DNA of 64,000 bases from positions 496,001 through 560,000 of the forward strand of contig CBDCNH010000011.1 of the NCBI GenBank assembly GCA_965219015.1. The letters run 5' to 3'. Source of the stretch: CBDCNH01 sp965219015. GTDB lineage: Bacteria > Pseudomonadota > Alphaproteobacteria > Rhodobacterales > Rhodobacteraceae. The notes beneath the pieces are model-generated. The model ran no database searches. It was not told the DNA's origin and saw only the letters and a program-made list of their open reading frames with translations. Positions 54,854 to 63,041 of the stretch are shown piece after piece (position 1 is the stretch's first letter; each line of letters starts with the position of its first letter). The translations under genes and the position numbers were made by a program.

Positions 54854-55149
54854 TGTCGTTCCGTGGTCCTCGTCCCTGCTGATCGCCGCTTGCGTAGGCG
54901 AGGCGGCTATCCTGCTGGCTGCGGCTGTCAGGACCTTTTCGGTTTCCGTTGCGGGCACGCTGCTATCGTGGATGGCCGCGCTGACGCCGGTCATCGCGCA
55001 CCAATTCGAGGTCTCGGGCCGGTCCGAAGGCTCGTCGGGCTCGCCGAGCGGGCTGGCCGTCGCCGGCATGGGCGTCGCCGGAGCGCCTATCCTCCCTGCC
55101 GCGGCTCTCACGCTCCATTGGCATCACCGCTCGCGGCGCTAGCATAGCA
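54854..55149 (+). other. stretch between ctaD terminator and DUF2244 gene
   Basis: About 300 bases. One plus frame ending at TAG 55140-55142 reads hydrophobic, membrane-like sequence (LLIAACVGEAAILLAAAVRT, GTLLSWMAALTPVIAHQF) but has no usable start codon, only an internal ATG. It may be a decayed or CTG-started small membrane protein, or chance. Confidence 0.3.
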
Positions 55150-55152
55150 GTG

Positions 55153-55653
55153 ATGCCCTACAGCTGGATCGCCACGCCCGACCGCCTGCCCGCGACGCCC
55201 GCGCGGCTCGATCTGTGGCCGCACCGTTCGCTGCCGCCGGCAGGGTTCGCGGGCTTCATCGGCGTGACCGCCCTGCTGATCGCCGTGCCGCTGGTGCCCC
55301 TTCTCGGCACGTGGGCGCTCTGGGGGCTCCTGCCGTTCCTCGTCGCGGCGATCTGGGGCTTGTGGTGGGCGCTGCGGCGCAGCTACCGCGACGGCGCGCT
55401 TGTCGAGGTGCTGACGCTCGAGCCCGACCGCATCGCCCTCGTCCGCCACGATGCCCGCCGCGCGCCGCGCGCCTGGGAGGCGAACCCCTACTGGGTGTCG
55501 GTGCATCTCCATCCCAAGGGCGGGCCGGTGCCGAACTACCTGACGCTCAAGGGCGCCGGTCGCGAGGTCGAACTCGGCGCCTTCCTTGGGGCCGACGAGC
55601 GGCTGACCTTGCGCGACGACCTCCTCGCAGCACTCGCCGTGGCGCGCCGCTAG
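55153..55653 (+). CDS. DUF2244 membrane protein
   Basis: A 166-aa protein with two transmembrane segments (about residues 32-50 and 52-72; GVTALLIAVPLVPLLGTWAL) and a C-terminal cytoplasmic domain containing YRDGALVEVLTLEPDRIALV and NPYWVSVHLHPKGG. This layout is that of DUF2244; function unknown. Its TAG overlaps the rlmJ stop on the other strand (CTAG). Confidence 0.85.
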   Translation: MPYSWIATPDRLPATPARLDLWPHRSLPPAGFAGFIGVTALLIAVPLVPLLGTWALWGLLPFLVAAIWGLWWALRRSYRDGALVEVLTLEPDRIALVRHDARRAPRAWEANPYWVSVHLHPKGGPVPNYLTLKGAGREVELGAFLGADERLTLRDDLLAALAVARR

Positions 55654-56402
55654 GCCAGGGCCGCGAAGCGCGCGCCGAGCCGGACCGCCTCGTCCTCCAG
55701 CCCCCAAGGCGGGTTCACGACGAGCATACCGCTGCCCAGCAGCCCCTTCTCGCCCGCGAACCGCACCTCGTGCCGGAACGCACCCGGCGCGGTCAGCCCT
55801 TCGTGCAGCCCGGCCGCGAGGATCGGATACCACACCGCGATCACCCCGACGTTCCAGCGCAGACGGAGCTTGCCGACGAGCAGGGCCGTCGCGGCGTAGT
55901 CGCTCTTCACCTCGTAGCTCGGGTCGATCAGCACGAGCCCGCGGCGTGGTTCCGGCGGCGTGCGCGCCAGGGCCATCGCCGGCCCGTCCTCGGCGAGGAC
56001 CTGCGCGCCCGTCCCCACCATCGCGGCGCGCAATCCGCCAAACTCCGCCGGGTGCCGCTCGGCGAGCCAGATCCGGTCGCCCGGCCGCAGGAGCGCCGCC
56101 GCCACCCGCGGCGAGCCCGGATAGGCCGCCGGTCCCTCGGACGCCCGCACCGCCGCCAGCGCCCGCGCATAAGGGTGACCCGGCGCGAACCATCGCTCGG
56201 CCCGCCCGATCCCGCGCGCGCCCTCGCCGGTCCGCAGCGCCTCGGGCGCATCGAGGCGGTAGAGCCCGCGCCCGGCGTGCGTCTCGAGATAGCTCAGCGG
56301 CTTCGGCTTCGCGGTGAGGTAATCGAGCATCCACGCCAGCAGCGCGTGCTTGTGGACGTCGGCGAGCCCGCCCGCGTGGTACCCGTGCTGGTAGCTCAGC
56401 AC
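55650..56402 (-). CDS. rlmJ: 23S rRNA (adenine-2030-N6)-methyltransferase
   Basis: A 250-aa methyltransferase of the RlmJ family. The N-terminus LSYQHGYHAGGLADVHKHAL is diagnostic, ETHAGRGLYRLD is the SAM motif, and RRGLVLIDPSYEVKSDYAAT carries the DPPY-type catalytic DPSY. GTG 56402 is the start. It lies 4 bases after the yqeY-like gene. Confidence 0.93.
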   Translation of the reverse strand: MLSYQHGYHAGGLADVHKHALLAWMLDYLTAKPKPLSYLETHAGRGLYRLDAPEALRTGEGARGIGRAERWFAPGHPYARALAAVRASEGPAAYPGSPRVAAALLRPGDRIWLAERHPAEFGGLRAAMVGTGAQVLAEDGPAMALARTPPEPRRGLVLIDPSYEVKSDYAATALLVGKLRLRWNVGVIAVWYPILAAGLHEGLTAPGAFRHEVRFAGEKGLLGSGMLVVNPPWGLEDEAVRLGARFAALA

Positions 56403-56406
56403 GCGC

Positions 56407-56865
56407 TCAGGTGAGACGCGCCTTCACGCGCGGCCCGACGGTGCCGAAGTTCATCTGCCCCTCGTATCGCCCCTTGAGCGCCGCCATCACGCGGCCCATG
56501 TCGCGCAGCCCGGTGGCACCCTCCGCCGCGATCGCGTCGGCGATGGCGGCATCCACTTCGGTCTCGCCGAGCTGGCGCGGCAGGTAGTCCTCGATGACCG
56601 CGATCTCGGCACGTTCCTTGTCGGCGAGTTCGAGCCGGCCGCCCTCCTCGTAGGCGCGGATGCTCTCCTGGCGCTGCTTGACCATGCGCGCGAGGATGCC
56701 GCGGATGTCGGCCTCGGCCACGCCTTCCGTCCCGCTCTCGCCCCTCGCCGCGATGTCCCTGTCCTTGATGGCGGCGTTGATGAGGCGCAGCGTCGAGAGC
56801 CGGTCGGCCTCCTTCGCGCGCATCGCATCCTTCATCGCCGCCGTGATCCGTTCCCGCAGTGCCAT
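56407..56865 (-). CDS. GatB/YqeY domain protein
   Basis: A 152-aa protein of the YqeY family, related to the tail domain of the GatB amidotransferase subunit: LRERITAAMKDAMRAKEADR, STLRLINAAIKDRDIAARGE, EIAVIEDYLPRQL and the end GRVMAALKGRYEGQMNFGTV. The function is unclear, possibly tRNA-related. It is divergent from carA, as in most Rhodobacterales. Confidence 0.92.
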   Translation of the reverse strand: MALRERITAAMKDAMRAKEADRLSTLRLINAAIKDRDIAARGESGTEGVAEADIRGILARMVKQRQESIRAYEEGGRLELADKERAEIAVIEDYLPRQLGETEVDAAIADAIAAEGATGLRDMGRVMAALKGRYEGQMNFGTVGPRVKARLT

Positions 56866-56988
56866 CCGTCCGTCCGCGTCCGTTGCAAGGCAGGCACCCT
56901 ACGCCCTGCGGTGCGGAGCGGCAACCGAGGCGCCACCGGCTTGACCCTCCGTCAGGCGCTGCCTAGGACGGGCCGGAGGAGTCCCGCC

Positions 56989-58134
56989 ATGCCGATGCCC
57001 ACCGCCTGCCTCGCCCTCGCCGATGGGACGGTGTTCTTCGGTCAGGGCTTCGGCGCGCCGGGCGAGACGGTGGCCGAGCTCTGCTTCAACACCGCGATGA
57101 CCGGCTACCAGGAGATCCTGACCGACCCGAGCTACGCGGGCCAGGTCGTGACCTTCACCTTCCCGCACATCGGCAACACCGGCACCAACCCCGAGGACAG
57201 CGAGACCGACCGGATGTCCGCCGCCGGACTGGTGGTGAAATGGGATCCGACCCAACCCTCGAGCTGGCGCGCGACCGGTGGGCTGCAGGGCTGGCTGGCG
57301 CGGCAAGGCCGCATCGGCATCGGCGGGCTCGACACGCGGCGGCTCACGCGCGCCATCCGGCATCAGGGTGCGCCGCACGTGGCGCTCGCCTACGACCCCG
57401 AGGGCCGCTTCGACATCGAGGCGCTGGTCGGCAAGGCGCGGCGCTGGAACGGCCTCGTCGGGCTCGATCTCGCGCGGGGCGTGACCTGCGCGCAGTCCTA
57501 CCGCTGGCGCGAGACGCGCTGGGCCTGGCCGGATGGCTACACACCCGCCGCGGAGGGCGGTCCGCGCGTCGTCGCCGTGGACTACGGCGCCAAGCGCAAC
57601 ATCCTGCGCTGCCTCGCCGACGCGGGCTGCGACGTGACCGTCCTGCCCGCGACCGCGACCGCCGAGGACGTGCTCGCGCAAAGCCCCGACGGCGTGTTCC
57701 TGTCGAACGGCCCCGGCGACCCCGCGGCGACCGGCGCCTATGCGGTGCCGATGATCCGCGGCGTCCTCGACCGCGGCGACCTCCCGGTGTTCGGGATCTG
57801 CCTCGGGCACCAGATGCTCGCGCTGGCGCTCGGCGCGCAGACCGTCAAGATGAACCACGGCCATCACGGCGCGAACCATCCGGTCAAGGATCTCGAGACG
57901 GGCCGCGTCGAGATCACCTCGATGAACCACGGGTTCACCGTGGACAGCCAGACCCTGCCCGCGGGCGTGCAGGAAACCCACGTCTCGCTTTTCGACGGCT
58001 CGAACTGCGGCATCCGCCTCAGCGGACGGCCGGTCTGGTCGGTTCAGTATCATCCCGAGGCGAGCCCCGGCCCGCAGGACAGCTTCTATCTGTTCGAGCG
58101 CTTCGCAGCGGCGATGGGCGTGCCGGCCGCCTGA
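56989..58134 (+). CDS. carA: carbamoyl-phosphate synthase small subunit
   Basis: A 381-aa glutamine amidotransferase subunit feeding ammonia to CarB for arginine and pyrimidine synthesis. The N-terminal half has ETVAELCFNTAMTGYQEIL and GLDTRRLTRAIRHQGAP; the class I amidotransferase half has FLSNGPGDPAATGAY, the nucleophile Cys in VFGICLGHQMLALALGA and the catalytic His-Glu in WSVQYHPEASPGPQD. ATG 56989 has CGGAGGAG upstream; the longer frame is not coding. carB is not adjacent. Confidence 0.97.
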   Translation: MPMPTACLALADGTVFFGQGFGAPGETVAELCFNTAMTGYQEILTDPSYAGQVVTFTFPHIGNTGTNPEDSETDRMSAAGLVVKWDPTQPSSWRATGGLQGWLARQGRIGIGGLDTRRLTRAIRHQGAPHVALAYDPEGRFDIEALVGKARRWNGLVGLDLARGVTCAQSYRWRETRWAWPDGYTPAAEGGPRVVAVDYGAKRNILRCLADAGCDVTVLPATATAEDVLAQSPDGVFLSNGPGDPAATGAYAVPMIRGVLDRGDLPVFGICLGHQMLALALGAQTVKMNHGHHGANHPVKDLETGRVEITSMNHGFTVDSQTLPAGVQETHVSLFDGSNCGIRLSGRPVWSVQYHPEASPGPQDSFYLFERFAAAMGVPAA

Positions 58135-58136
58135 TC

Positions 58137-58151
58137 TTAAGCAGGCCTTAA
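58137..58151 (+). promoter_or_regulatory. CtrA-type binding box
   Basis: TTAAGCAGGCCTTAA, a perfect TTAA-N7-TTAA followed by C, matches the consensus of the alphaproteobacterial cell-cycle/motility regulator CtrA. It lies just after carA and 50 bases before the chosen start of the glycosyltransferase gene, where it would cover the -35 region. Confidence 0.6.
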
Positions 58152-58200
58152 CCCTGCGTCACCGATGCTCGGGGCTCCCTCCCCCGGCCCGGTGAGCCAG

Positions 58201-60120
58201 ATGCCGACCACGCCGCTCCGTCTCGTCACGCCCGTGGCGCCCTCCCCGACCGGCCGTCGCCCCGAGGCTCGACCTCGAAGCCCGGAACGCAAGGCGCTGG
58301 GGCAGATCCTCGTCGACATGGGAGCCCTCGAGCCCGGCGACCTTGCTCGGGCTCTGGCGATGCAGGCGCGCGAGGAGGCGCGCTTCGCCGACATCCTCCT
58401 CACGCATCACATGATCGGCGAGACCGACCTCATGGCCGGGCTCGCGGTGCAATGGCGGGCGCAGGTGATCGGCGCGAGCGTGCGGCCCGATCCGCGCCTC
58501 CTCGACCGGCTGGGACTCGAACGGTGCCTCCGCGACGGGCTCCTGCCGTGGCGCGTGGCGGGAGCGACGACGGTTATCGCGACCTCACGACCGGAAGACT
58601 TCGCGCGCATGGCACCGGAGCTCACGGCCCTCTTCGGTCCCGTCGCGATGGCGCTCGTCTCCGAGCGCGACCTTGGCGCGGTGCTCCTCTCCGCGCGCCA
58701 GACCGTGATGAACCGCCGTGCCGAGACGCTGGTGCCGCTCCACGAAAGCTGCCGGCTCTGGAACGCGCAGGCGCTGCGGAAGGCCGCATGCATCGTCTTC
58801 GGGACAGCCGCGGCGATCGGTGTCCTCGCGCCGACGTTCCTCTTCGCCCTGCTTGCGGCATGGGCGGTCCTCACCCTCGTCGCGACCGCCGGACTGAAGC
58901 TCGCCGCCGCCGTGGCGCAGCTGCGCCACCTGCGGCGCCCGCCCGTGGCACCCGAGGACCGGCCCGAGATCGCGCGGCTGCCCACGGTCTCGGTCATGGT
59001 GCCGATGTTCAACGAGCGCGACATCGCGCCGCGCCTCGTCCGCCGCCTCGGCCGGCTGACCTACCCCAAGGAGCTTCTCGACGTGCTCCTCGTCATCGAG
59101 GAGGAGGACACCGTGACGCGGGACGCGCTCGCCGCGGCGGCGCTGCCGCGGTGGATGCGCGTCGTGGTGGTGCCGGCCGGGCCGCTGAAGACGAAGCCGC
59201 GCGCGCTGAACTACGCGCTGAGCTTCGCGCGCGGCTCCATCGTCGGCATCTACGACGCCGAGGACGCGCCGGAGGCCGACCAGATCCACCGCATCGTCCG
59301 CCGCTTCCACGAGCGCGGGCCGGAGGTCGCCTGCCTGCAGGGCGTGCTCGACTACTACAACCCGCGCACCAACTGGCTCGCGCGCTGCTTCACCGTCGAA
59401 TACGCGAGCTGGTTCCGCATGGTGCTGCCGGGATTGGAGCGGCTCGGGCTTGCGATTCCGCTCGGCGGCACCACGCTCTTCTTCCGCCGCACCGCCATCG
59501 AGGCGCTGGGCGGCTGGGACGCGCACAACGTCACCGAGGACGCCGACCTCGGCATCCGCCTCGCGCGCCACGGCTACCGCGCCGAGCTCGTCGCCACCGT
59601 GACCGAGGAGGAGGCGAACTGCCGCGTCCTGCCCTGGATCAAGCAGCGGTCGCGCTGGCTGAAGGGCTACGCGATGACCTACGCCGTCCACATGCGCGAC
59701 CCGGGCCTGCTCTGGCACCAGCTCGGGCCGTGGCGCTTCTTCGGGGTGCAGGTGCTGTTTCTCGGCACCCTCTCGCAGTTCCTCCTCGCGCCGGTCCTAT
59801 GGTCGTTCTGGCTGCTGGCCCTCGGGCTCGGCCATCCGCTCGCAGCGGTTCTGCCGGGGCAGGTCGTGACCGCTCTCACGGCGATCTTCATCGCGTCCGA
59901 GGTCATCAACGTCAGCATCGGCATCTGCGCGGTCTCGACCCCGAAGCATCGCTGGCTCAGGGGCTGGGCCTGCACCCTGCCGTTCTACTTTCCGCTCGGC
60001 TGCCTTGCCTCCTACAAAGGGTTCTGGGAGCTCGTTGCGCGACCCTTCTACTGGGACAAGACCAGCCACGGCCATTTCGACGATGCCGAGACGGAGCCCG
60101 TGCTCGCCGCCGTCGCCTGA
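58201..60120 (+). CDS. glycosyltransferase family 2 protein with MshEN-like N-domain
   Basis: A 639-aa membrane glycosyltransferase. Residues ~30-140 resemble the N-terminal domain of type II secretion/pilus ATPases and NfrB (ALGQILVDMGALEPGDLARA, REEARFADILLTHHMIGETD); then two membrane helices (~195-235), a processive GT2 domain (VSVMVPMFNERDIAPRLVRR, VGIYDAEDAPEADQ, NVTEDADLGIRLARHGYRAE and the QxxRW motif QRSRWLKGYAMTY), and four or five C-terminal helices. ATG 58201 has GGTGAG upstream; ATG 58165 is an alternative. The product may be an exported polysaccharide. A CtrA box upstream suggests cell-cycle or motility-linked control. Confidence 0.88.
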   Translation: MPTTPLRLVTPVAPSPTGRRPEARPRSPERKALGQILVDMGALEPGDLARALAMQAREEARFADILLTHHMIGETDLMAGLAVQWRAQVIGASVRPDPRLLDRLGLERCLRDGLLPWRVAGATTVIATSRPEDFARMAPELTALFGPVAMALVSERDLGAVLLSARQTVMNRRAETLVPLHESCRLWNAQALRKAACIVFGTAAAIGVLAPTFLFALLAAWAVLTLVATAGLKLAAAVAQLRHLRRPPVAPEDRPEIARLPTVSVMVPMFNERDIAPRLVRRLGRLTYPKELLDVLLVIEEEDTVTRDALAAAALPRWMRVVVVPAGPLKTKPRALNYALSFARGSIVGIYDAEDAPEADQIHRIVRRFHERGPEVACLQGVLDYYNPRTNWLARCFTVEYASWFRMVLPGLERLGLAIPLGGTTLFFRRTAIEALGGWDAHNVTEDADLGIRLARHGYRAELVATVTEEEANCRVLPWIKQRSRWLKGYAMTYAVHMRDPGLLWHQLGPWRFFGVQVLFLGTLSQFLLAPVLWSFWLLALGLGHPLAAVLPGQVVTALTAIFIASEVINVSIGICAVSTPKHRWLRGWACTLPFYFPLGCLASYKGFWELVARPFYWDKTSHGHFDDAETEPVLAAVA

Positions 60121-60171
60121 CCATTCGACACTTCGACGGCGCCGCCTATGTCGCGGGCAGGAGGTGGCGTC

Positions 60172-61359
60172 ATGGCTCTTGGCACGACGGACGTTCTGGT
60201 CTCGGGCGGCGGCATCGCCGGGCTCGCGGCGGCCCTCTGCTTCGGGGCGCGCGGCTTCTCCGTGACGGTCGTCGATCCCGCGCCGCCGATCACCGAGCGC
60301 GAGGCCGAAGGCGCGGATCACCGGTCGACCGCGCTTCTCGCGCCGTCGGTGAAGCTTCTCGAGGACGCGGGCGCGTGGACGCGGATGGCACCGCATGCGA
60401 CCCCGCTCGCCGTGATGCGCCTCGTCGATGCGGGAGGTGCCGCACCGACGCCGCGGCTCACGCGCGACTTCGCCGCCGCCGACATCGACCGGGAGGCGTT
60501 CGGGCAGAACGTCCCGAACTGGCTCATCCGCCGCGAACTCCACGCCGCGATCGAAGCGCACCCGTCCGTGTCTTTCCGCACGGGCACCGGCACGGACGGG
60601 ATCACCGCGCGCGCCGCCGAGGCGCTCGTCGCGCTCACCGACGGCACCCGGCTCCGCGCCCGGCTCGTCGTTGCGGCCGACGGGCGCGACTCCCCGGTCC
60701 GCGGCGCGCTCGGCATCGGCGTCCGCCGGGTCCGCTACGGCCAGAAGGCGCTCGCCTTTGCGGTCACGCACGACACCCCGCACCGCGGCGTCTCGACCGA
60801 GCTGCACCGGACCGGCGGACCATTCACGCTCGTGCCGCTCCCCGATCACGACGGACGTGCCTCGTCGTCCGTCGTCTGGATGGAACGGGCCGAGGAGGCC
60901 GACCGGCTCATGGCGCTCGACGTGCCGGCCTTTGAGGCCGCGATGACGCACCGTTCGGCCGGTGTGCTCGGCCCCCTTCGGCTCGCGTCGCGGCGGACGA
61001 TCTGGCCCATCGTGTCGCAGATCGCCGATCGCTTCCATGCTCCGCGAACGGCGCTCGTGGCCGAAGCCGCGCATGTCATGCCGCCGATTGGCGCGCAGGG
61101 GCTCAACACCGGCCTCGGAGACATCGCGGCGCTGGTGGCGCTGGCCGCGCCGGAGACGCTGGGCGATGCCGCGACGCTCGCGCGCTACGATGCCCGCCGC
61201 CGTCGCGACGTGATGGCCCGGATGGCCGGCGTGGACCTCCTGAACCGGGCCGCGATGGCCGAGGCACCCGTCCTGCGCGACCTCCGGATGGCCGGGTTGA
61301 GCGCGCTGCACCGAGCGACGCCCGTTCGCCGCGCGCTGATGCGGCTCGGGATGGGCTGA
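60172..61359 (+). CDS. UbiH/COQ6-type FAD-dependent monooxygenase
   Basis: A 395-aa flavin hydroxylase of the UbiH/UbiF family, likely adding a hydroxyl during ubiquinone synthesis. The FAD-binding GxGxxG is VLVSGGGIAGLAAALCFGAR (residues ~8-27), the second motif RARLVVAADGRDSPVR, and the third RTALVAEAAHVMPPIGAQGL (GDAAH reads AEAAH here). ATG 60172 has an excellent AGGAGGT. The position hydroxylated cannot be assigned. Confidence 0.88.
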   Translation: MALGTTDVLVSGGGIAGLAAALCFGARGFSVTVVDPAPPITEREAEGADHRSTALLAPSVKLLEDAGAWTRMAPHATPLAVMRLVDAGGAAPTPRLTRDFAAADIDREAFGQNVPNWLIRRELHAAIEAHPSVSFRTGTGTDGITARAAEALVALTDGTRLRARLVVAADGRDSPVRGALGIGVRRVRYGQKALAFAVTHDTPHRGVSTELHRTGGPFTLVPLPDHDGRASSSVVWMERAEEADRLMALDVPAFEAAMTHRSAGVLGPLRLASRRTIWPIVSQIADRFHAPRTALVAEAAHVMPPIGAQGLNTGLGDIAALVALAAPETLGDAATLARYDARRRRDVMARMAGVDLLNRAAMAEAPVLRDLRMAGLSALHRATPVRRALMRLGMG

Positions 61360-61783
61360 CGTCGGCGGCAGGGATCGCGCGCGGCAGACGGTCGTCCTGC
61401 GCCGGATTTCGGCGAAACGAAATGGGCGTGCCAGGCGGGCGACGAACAACGCGTTTCCAAGCGCCGCCCGCGTAGATGAGGACGCGCCCCCGGCTGTCGG
61501 CATTCAACCTGCGTTGACCTAGCGCGCAGGGCCGCGACGCCACCGCGCTTCATGCATGGGAGCGCCCGCTTCCGGCCAGGCGCGGATCGCCCTGGTCGCC
61601 TGCGTCGCATTGAACCCTGCGCTGCCGTGGCCGACGATCACGCCCGAGTTCCGGGACGCCCGCAGCCGAAAACGCACGCGCACGCGCCGGTCCAGCCGAT
61701 CTTCGGTCCGCCACGTCGCCCCGCGACGCGTACGCCTTCGCGCTCAGTCGGCGTCTTCGCGGCCCTGCGGATCGCGTCGATGG
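61360..61783. other. non-coding stretch between ubiH-like and fahA genes
   Basis: About 420 bases between two converging genes. Open frames on both strands are shadows or short and show no family resemblance. No clear terminator hairpin with T tract was found. Confidence 0.5.
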
Positions 61784-63031
61784 TCAAGGGTAGTCGGGGG
61801 CGGGGATGATCCGGCCGCTGCAGGAGCCGAAGCCCACGCGGTATCCGTCGCCCCCGGCGTGCCCCCGCAGCGTCAGCCTGTCGCCGTCCTCGATGAAGGT
61901 CCGCGTCACGCCGCCATCAAGCTCGAGCGGCGCCGCCCCGTTCCAGGTCAGCTCCAGGAGCGAGCCGTAGCTGCCCGCCTCCGGCCCCGAAATCGTGCCG
62001 GACCCGAGGAGATCGCCGATCCGCATGGCGCAGCCGGACGATGCGTGATGCGTCAGCTGCTGGGCGGCGGAATAGTAGAGCCAGCTCGCGTTGGCCCGTG
62101 CGATGGTGGTCGCGGGACCGCCCTCGGGCGCCAGTTCGGCGGTGAGGTGGATGTCGTAGAGGCTCGGGTCGTCTTCCCTCAGATACGGGAGGAGTTCCGT
62201 CTCGCGCTCCGGGGCGTTGCAGGCGAAGGGCGCCAAGGCCGCCGGAGCGACGATCCAGGGGCTGATCGTGGTGGCGAAGGCCTTGGCCTGAAACGGCCCG
62301 AGGGGCTGGGATTCCCAGGCCTGCAGATCCCGCGCCGACCAGTCGTTGAGGAGCACGTAGCCGAAGATCATGTCGCGCGCCTGCTGCACGGTGATCGGCT
62401 CGCCCATCTTGGACGGCGTCCCCACGATGGCGCCCAGCTCCAGCTCGAAGTCCAGTCGCCTGCACGGGCCGAACGTCGGCATGGCCGCATCCCCGGCCCG
62501 GGTCTGGCCCGCCGGGCGGCGCACGTCGGTGCCCGAGACGACCACGGTCGAGGCGCGGCCGTTGTAGCCGATGGGGATGTGCAGCCAGTTCGCCGGAAGC
62601 GCGTTCTCCGCGCCGCGGAACATGGTGCCGACGTTGGTGGCATGTTGCCGCCCGGCATAGAAATCGGTGTACTCCGCGACCTCGAACGGCAGATGCAGCG
62701 CCGCGTCGTCGATCCGGACCAGCATCGGCTCGACCGCCGCGCGATCCCCCGACCCTTCCGCCAGCAGCGCGGCGACCGTCGTGCGAAACGCCGACCATGC
62801 GTCCGGCCCCTCTGCCATCAGCCCGTTCCACGATGGCCTGCCGAAGATGCCGTCCGTTCCCGTCAGTCCGGCCGCCTCGGCGCGTGCCAGGTCGAGGATG
62901 AGGTCTCCGATCGCCACACCGCAGCGCGGGGCCGTGCCTTGCGTGGAGAACACCCCGTAGGGCAGGTTGTTGAGCGGGAAATCCGTCGTCGCCCTGTTCG
63001 CGCTCTCGACCCAACTCGGCGCCAGACTCAC
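61784..63031 (-). CDS. fahA: fumarylacetoacetase
   Basis: A 415-aa enzyme hydrolysing fumarylacetoacetate to fumarate and acetoacetate, the last step of tyrosine breakdown. Metal and substrate residues lie in EVAEYTDFYAGRQHATNVGT, GPCRRLDFELELGAIVG and GYVLLNDWSARDLQAWESQP; GSCSGRIIPA ends the fold. The start is GTG 63029-63031 with GGGAGAG upstream. It follows hmgA by 10 bases, so the two are one operon. Confidence 0.95.
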   Translation of the reverse strand: MSLAPSWVESANRATTDFPLNNLPYGVFSTQGTAPRCGVAIGDLILDLARAEAAGLTGTDGIFGRPSWNGLMAEGPDAWSAFRTTVAALLAEGSGDRAAVEPMLVRIDDAALHLPFEVAEYTDFYAGRQHATNVGTMFRGAENALPANWLHIPIGYNGRASTVVVSGTDVRRPAGQTRAGDAAMPTFGPCRRLDFELELGAIVGTPSKMGEPITVQQARDMIFGYVLLNDWSARDLQAWESQPLGPFQAKAFATTISPWIVAPAALAPFACNAPERETELLPYLREDDPSLYDIHLTAELAPEGGPATTIARANASWLYYSAAQQLTHHASSGCAMRIGDLLGSGTISGPEAGSYGSLLELTWNGAAPLELDGGVTRTFIEDGDRLTLRGHAGGDGYRVGFGSCSGRIIPAPDYP

Positions 63032-63041
63032 GGTCTCTCCC

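Noticed and set aside
54863..55142. Plus-strand hydrophobic frame between ctaD and DUF2244
   Set aside because: Membrane-like residues but no ATG/GTG/TTG start with a ribosome site; kept only as a note.
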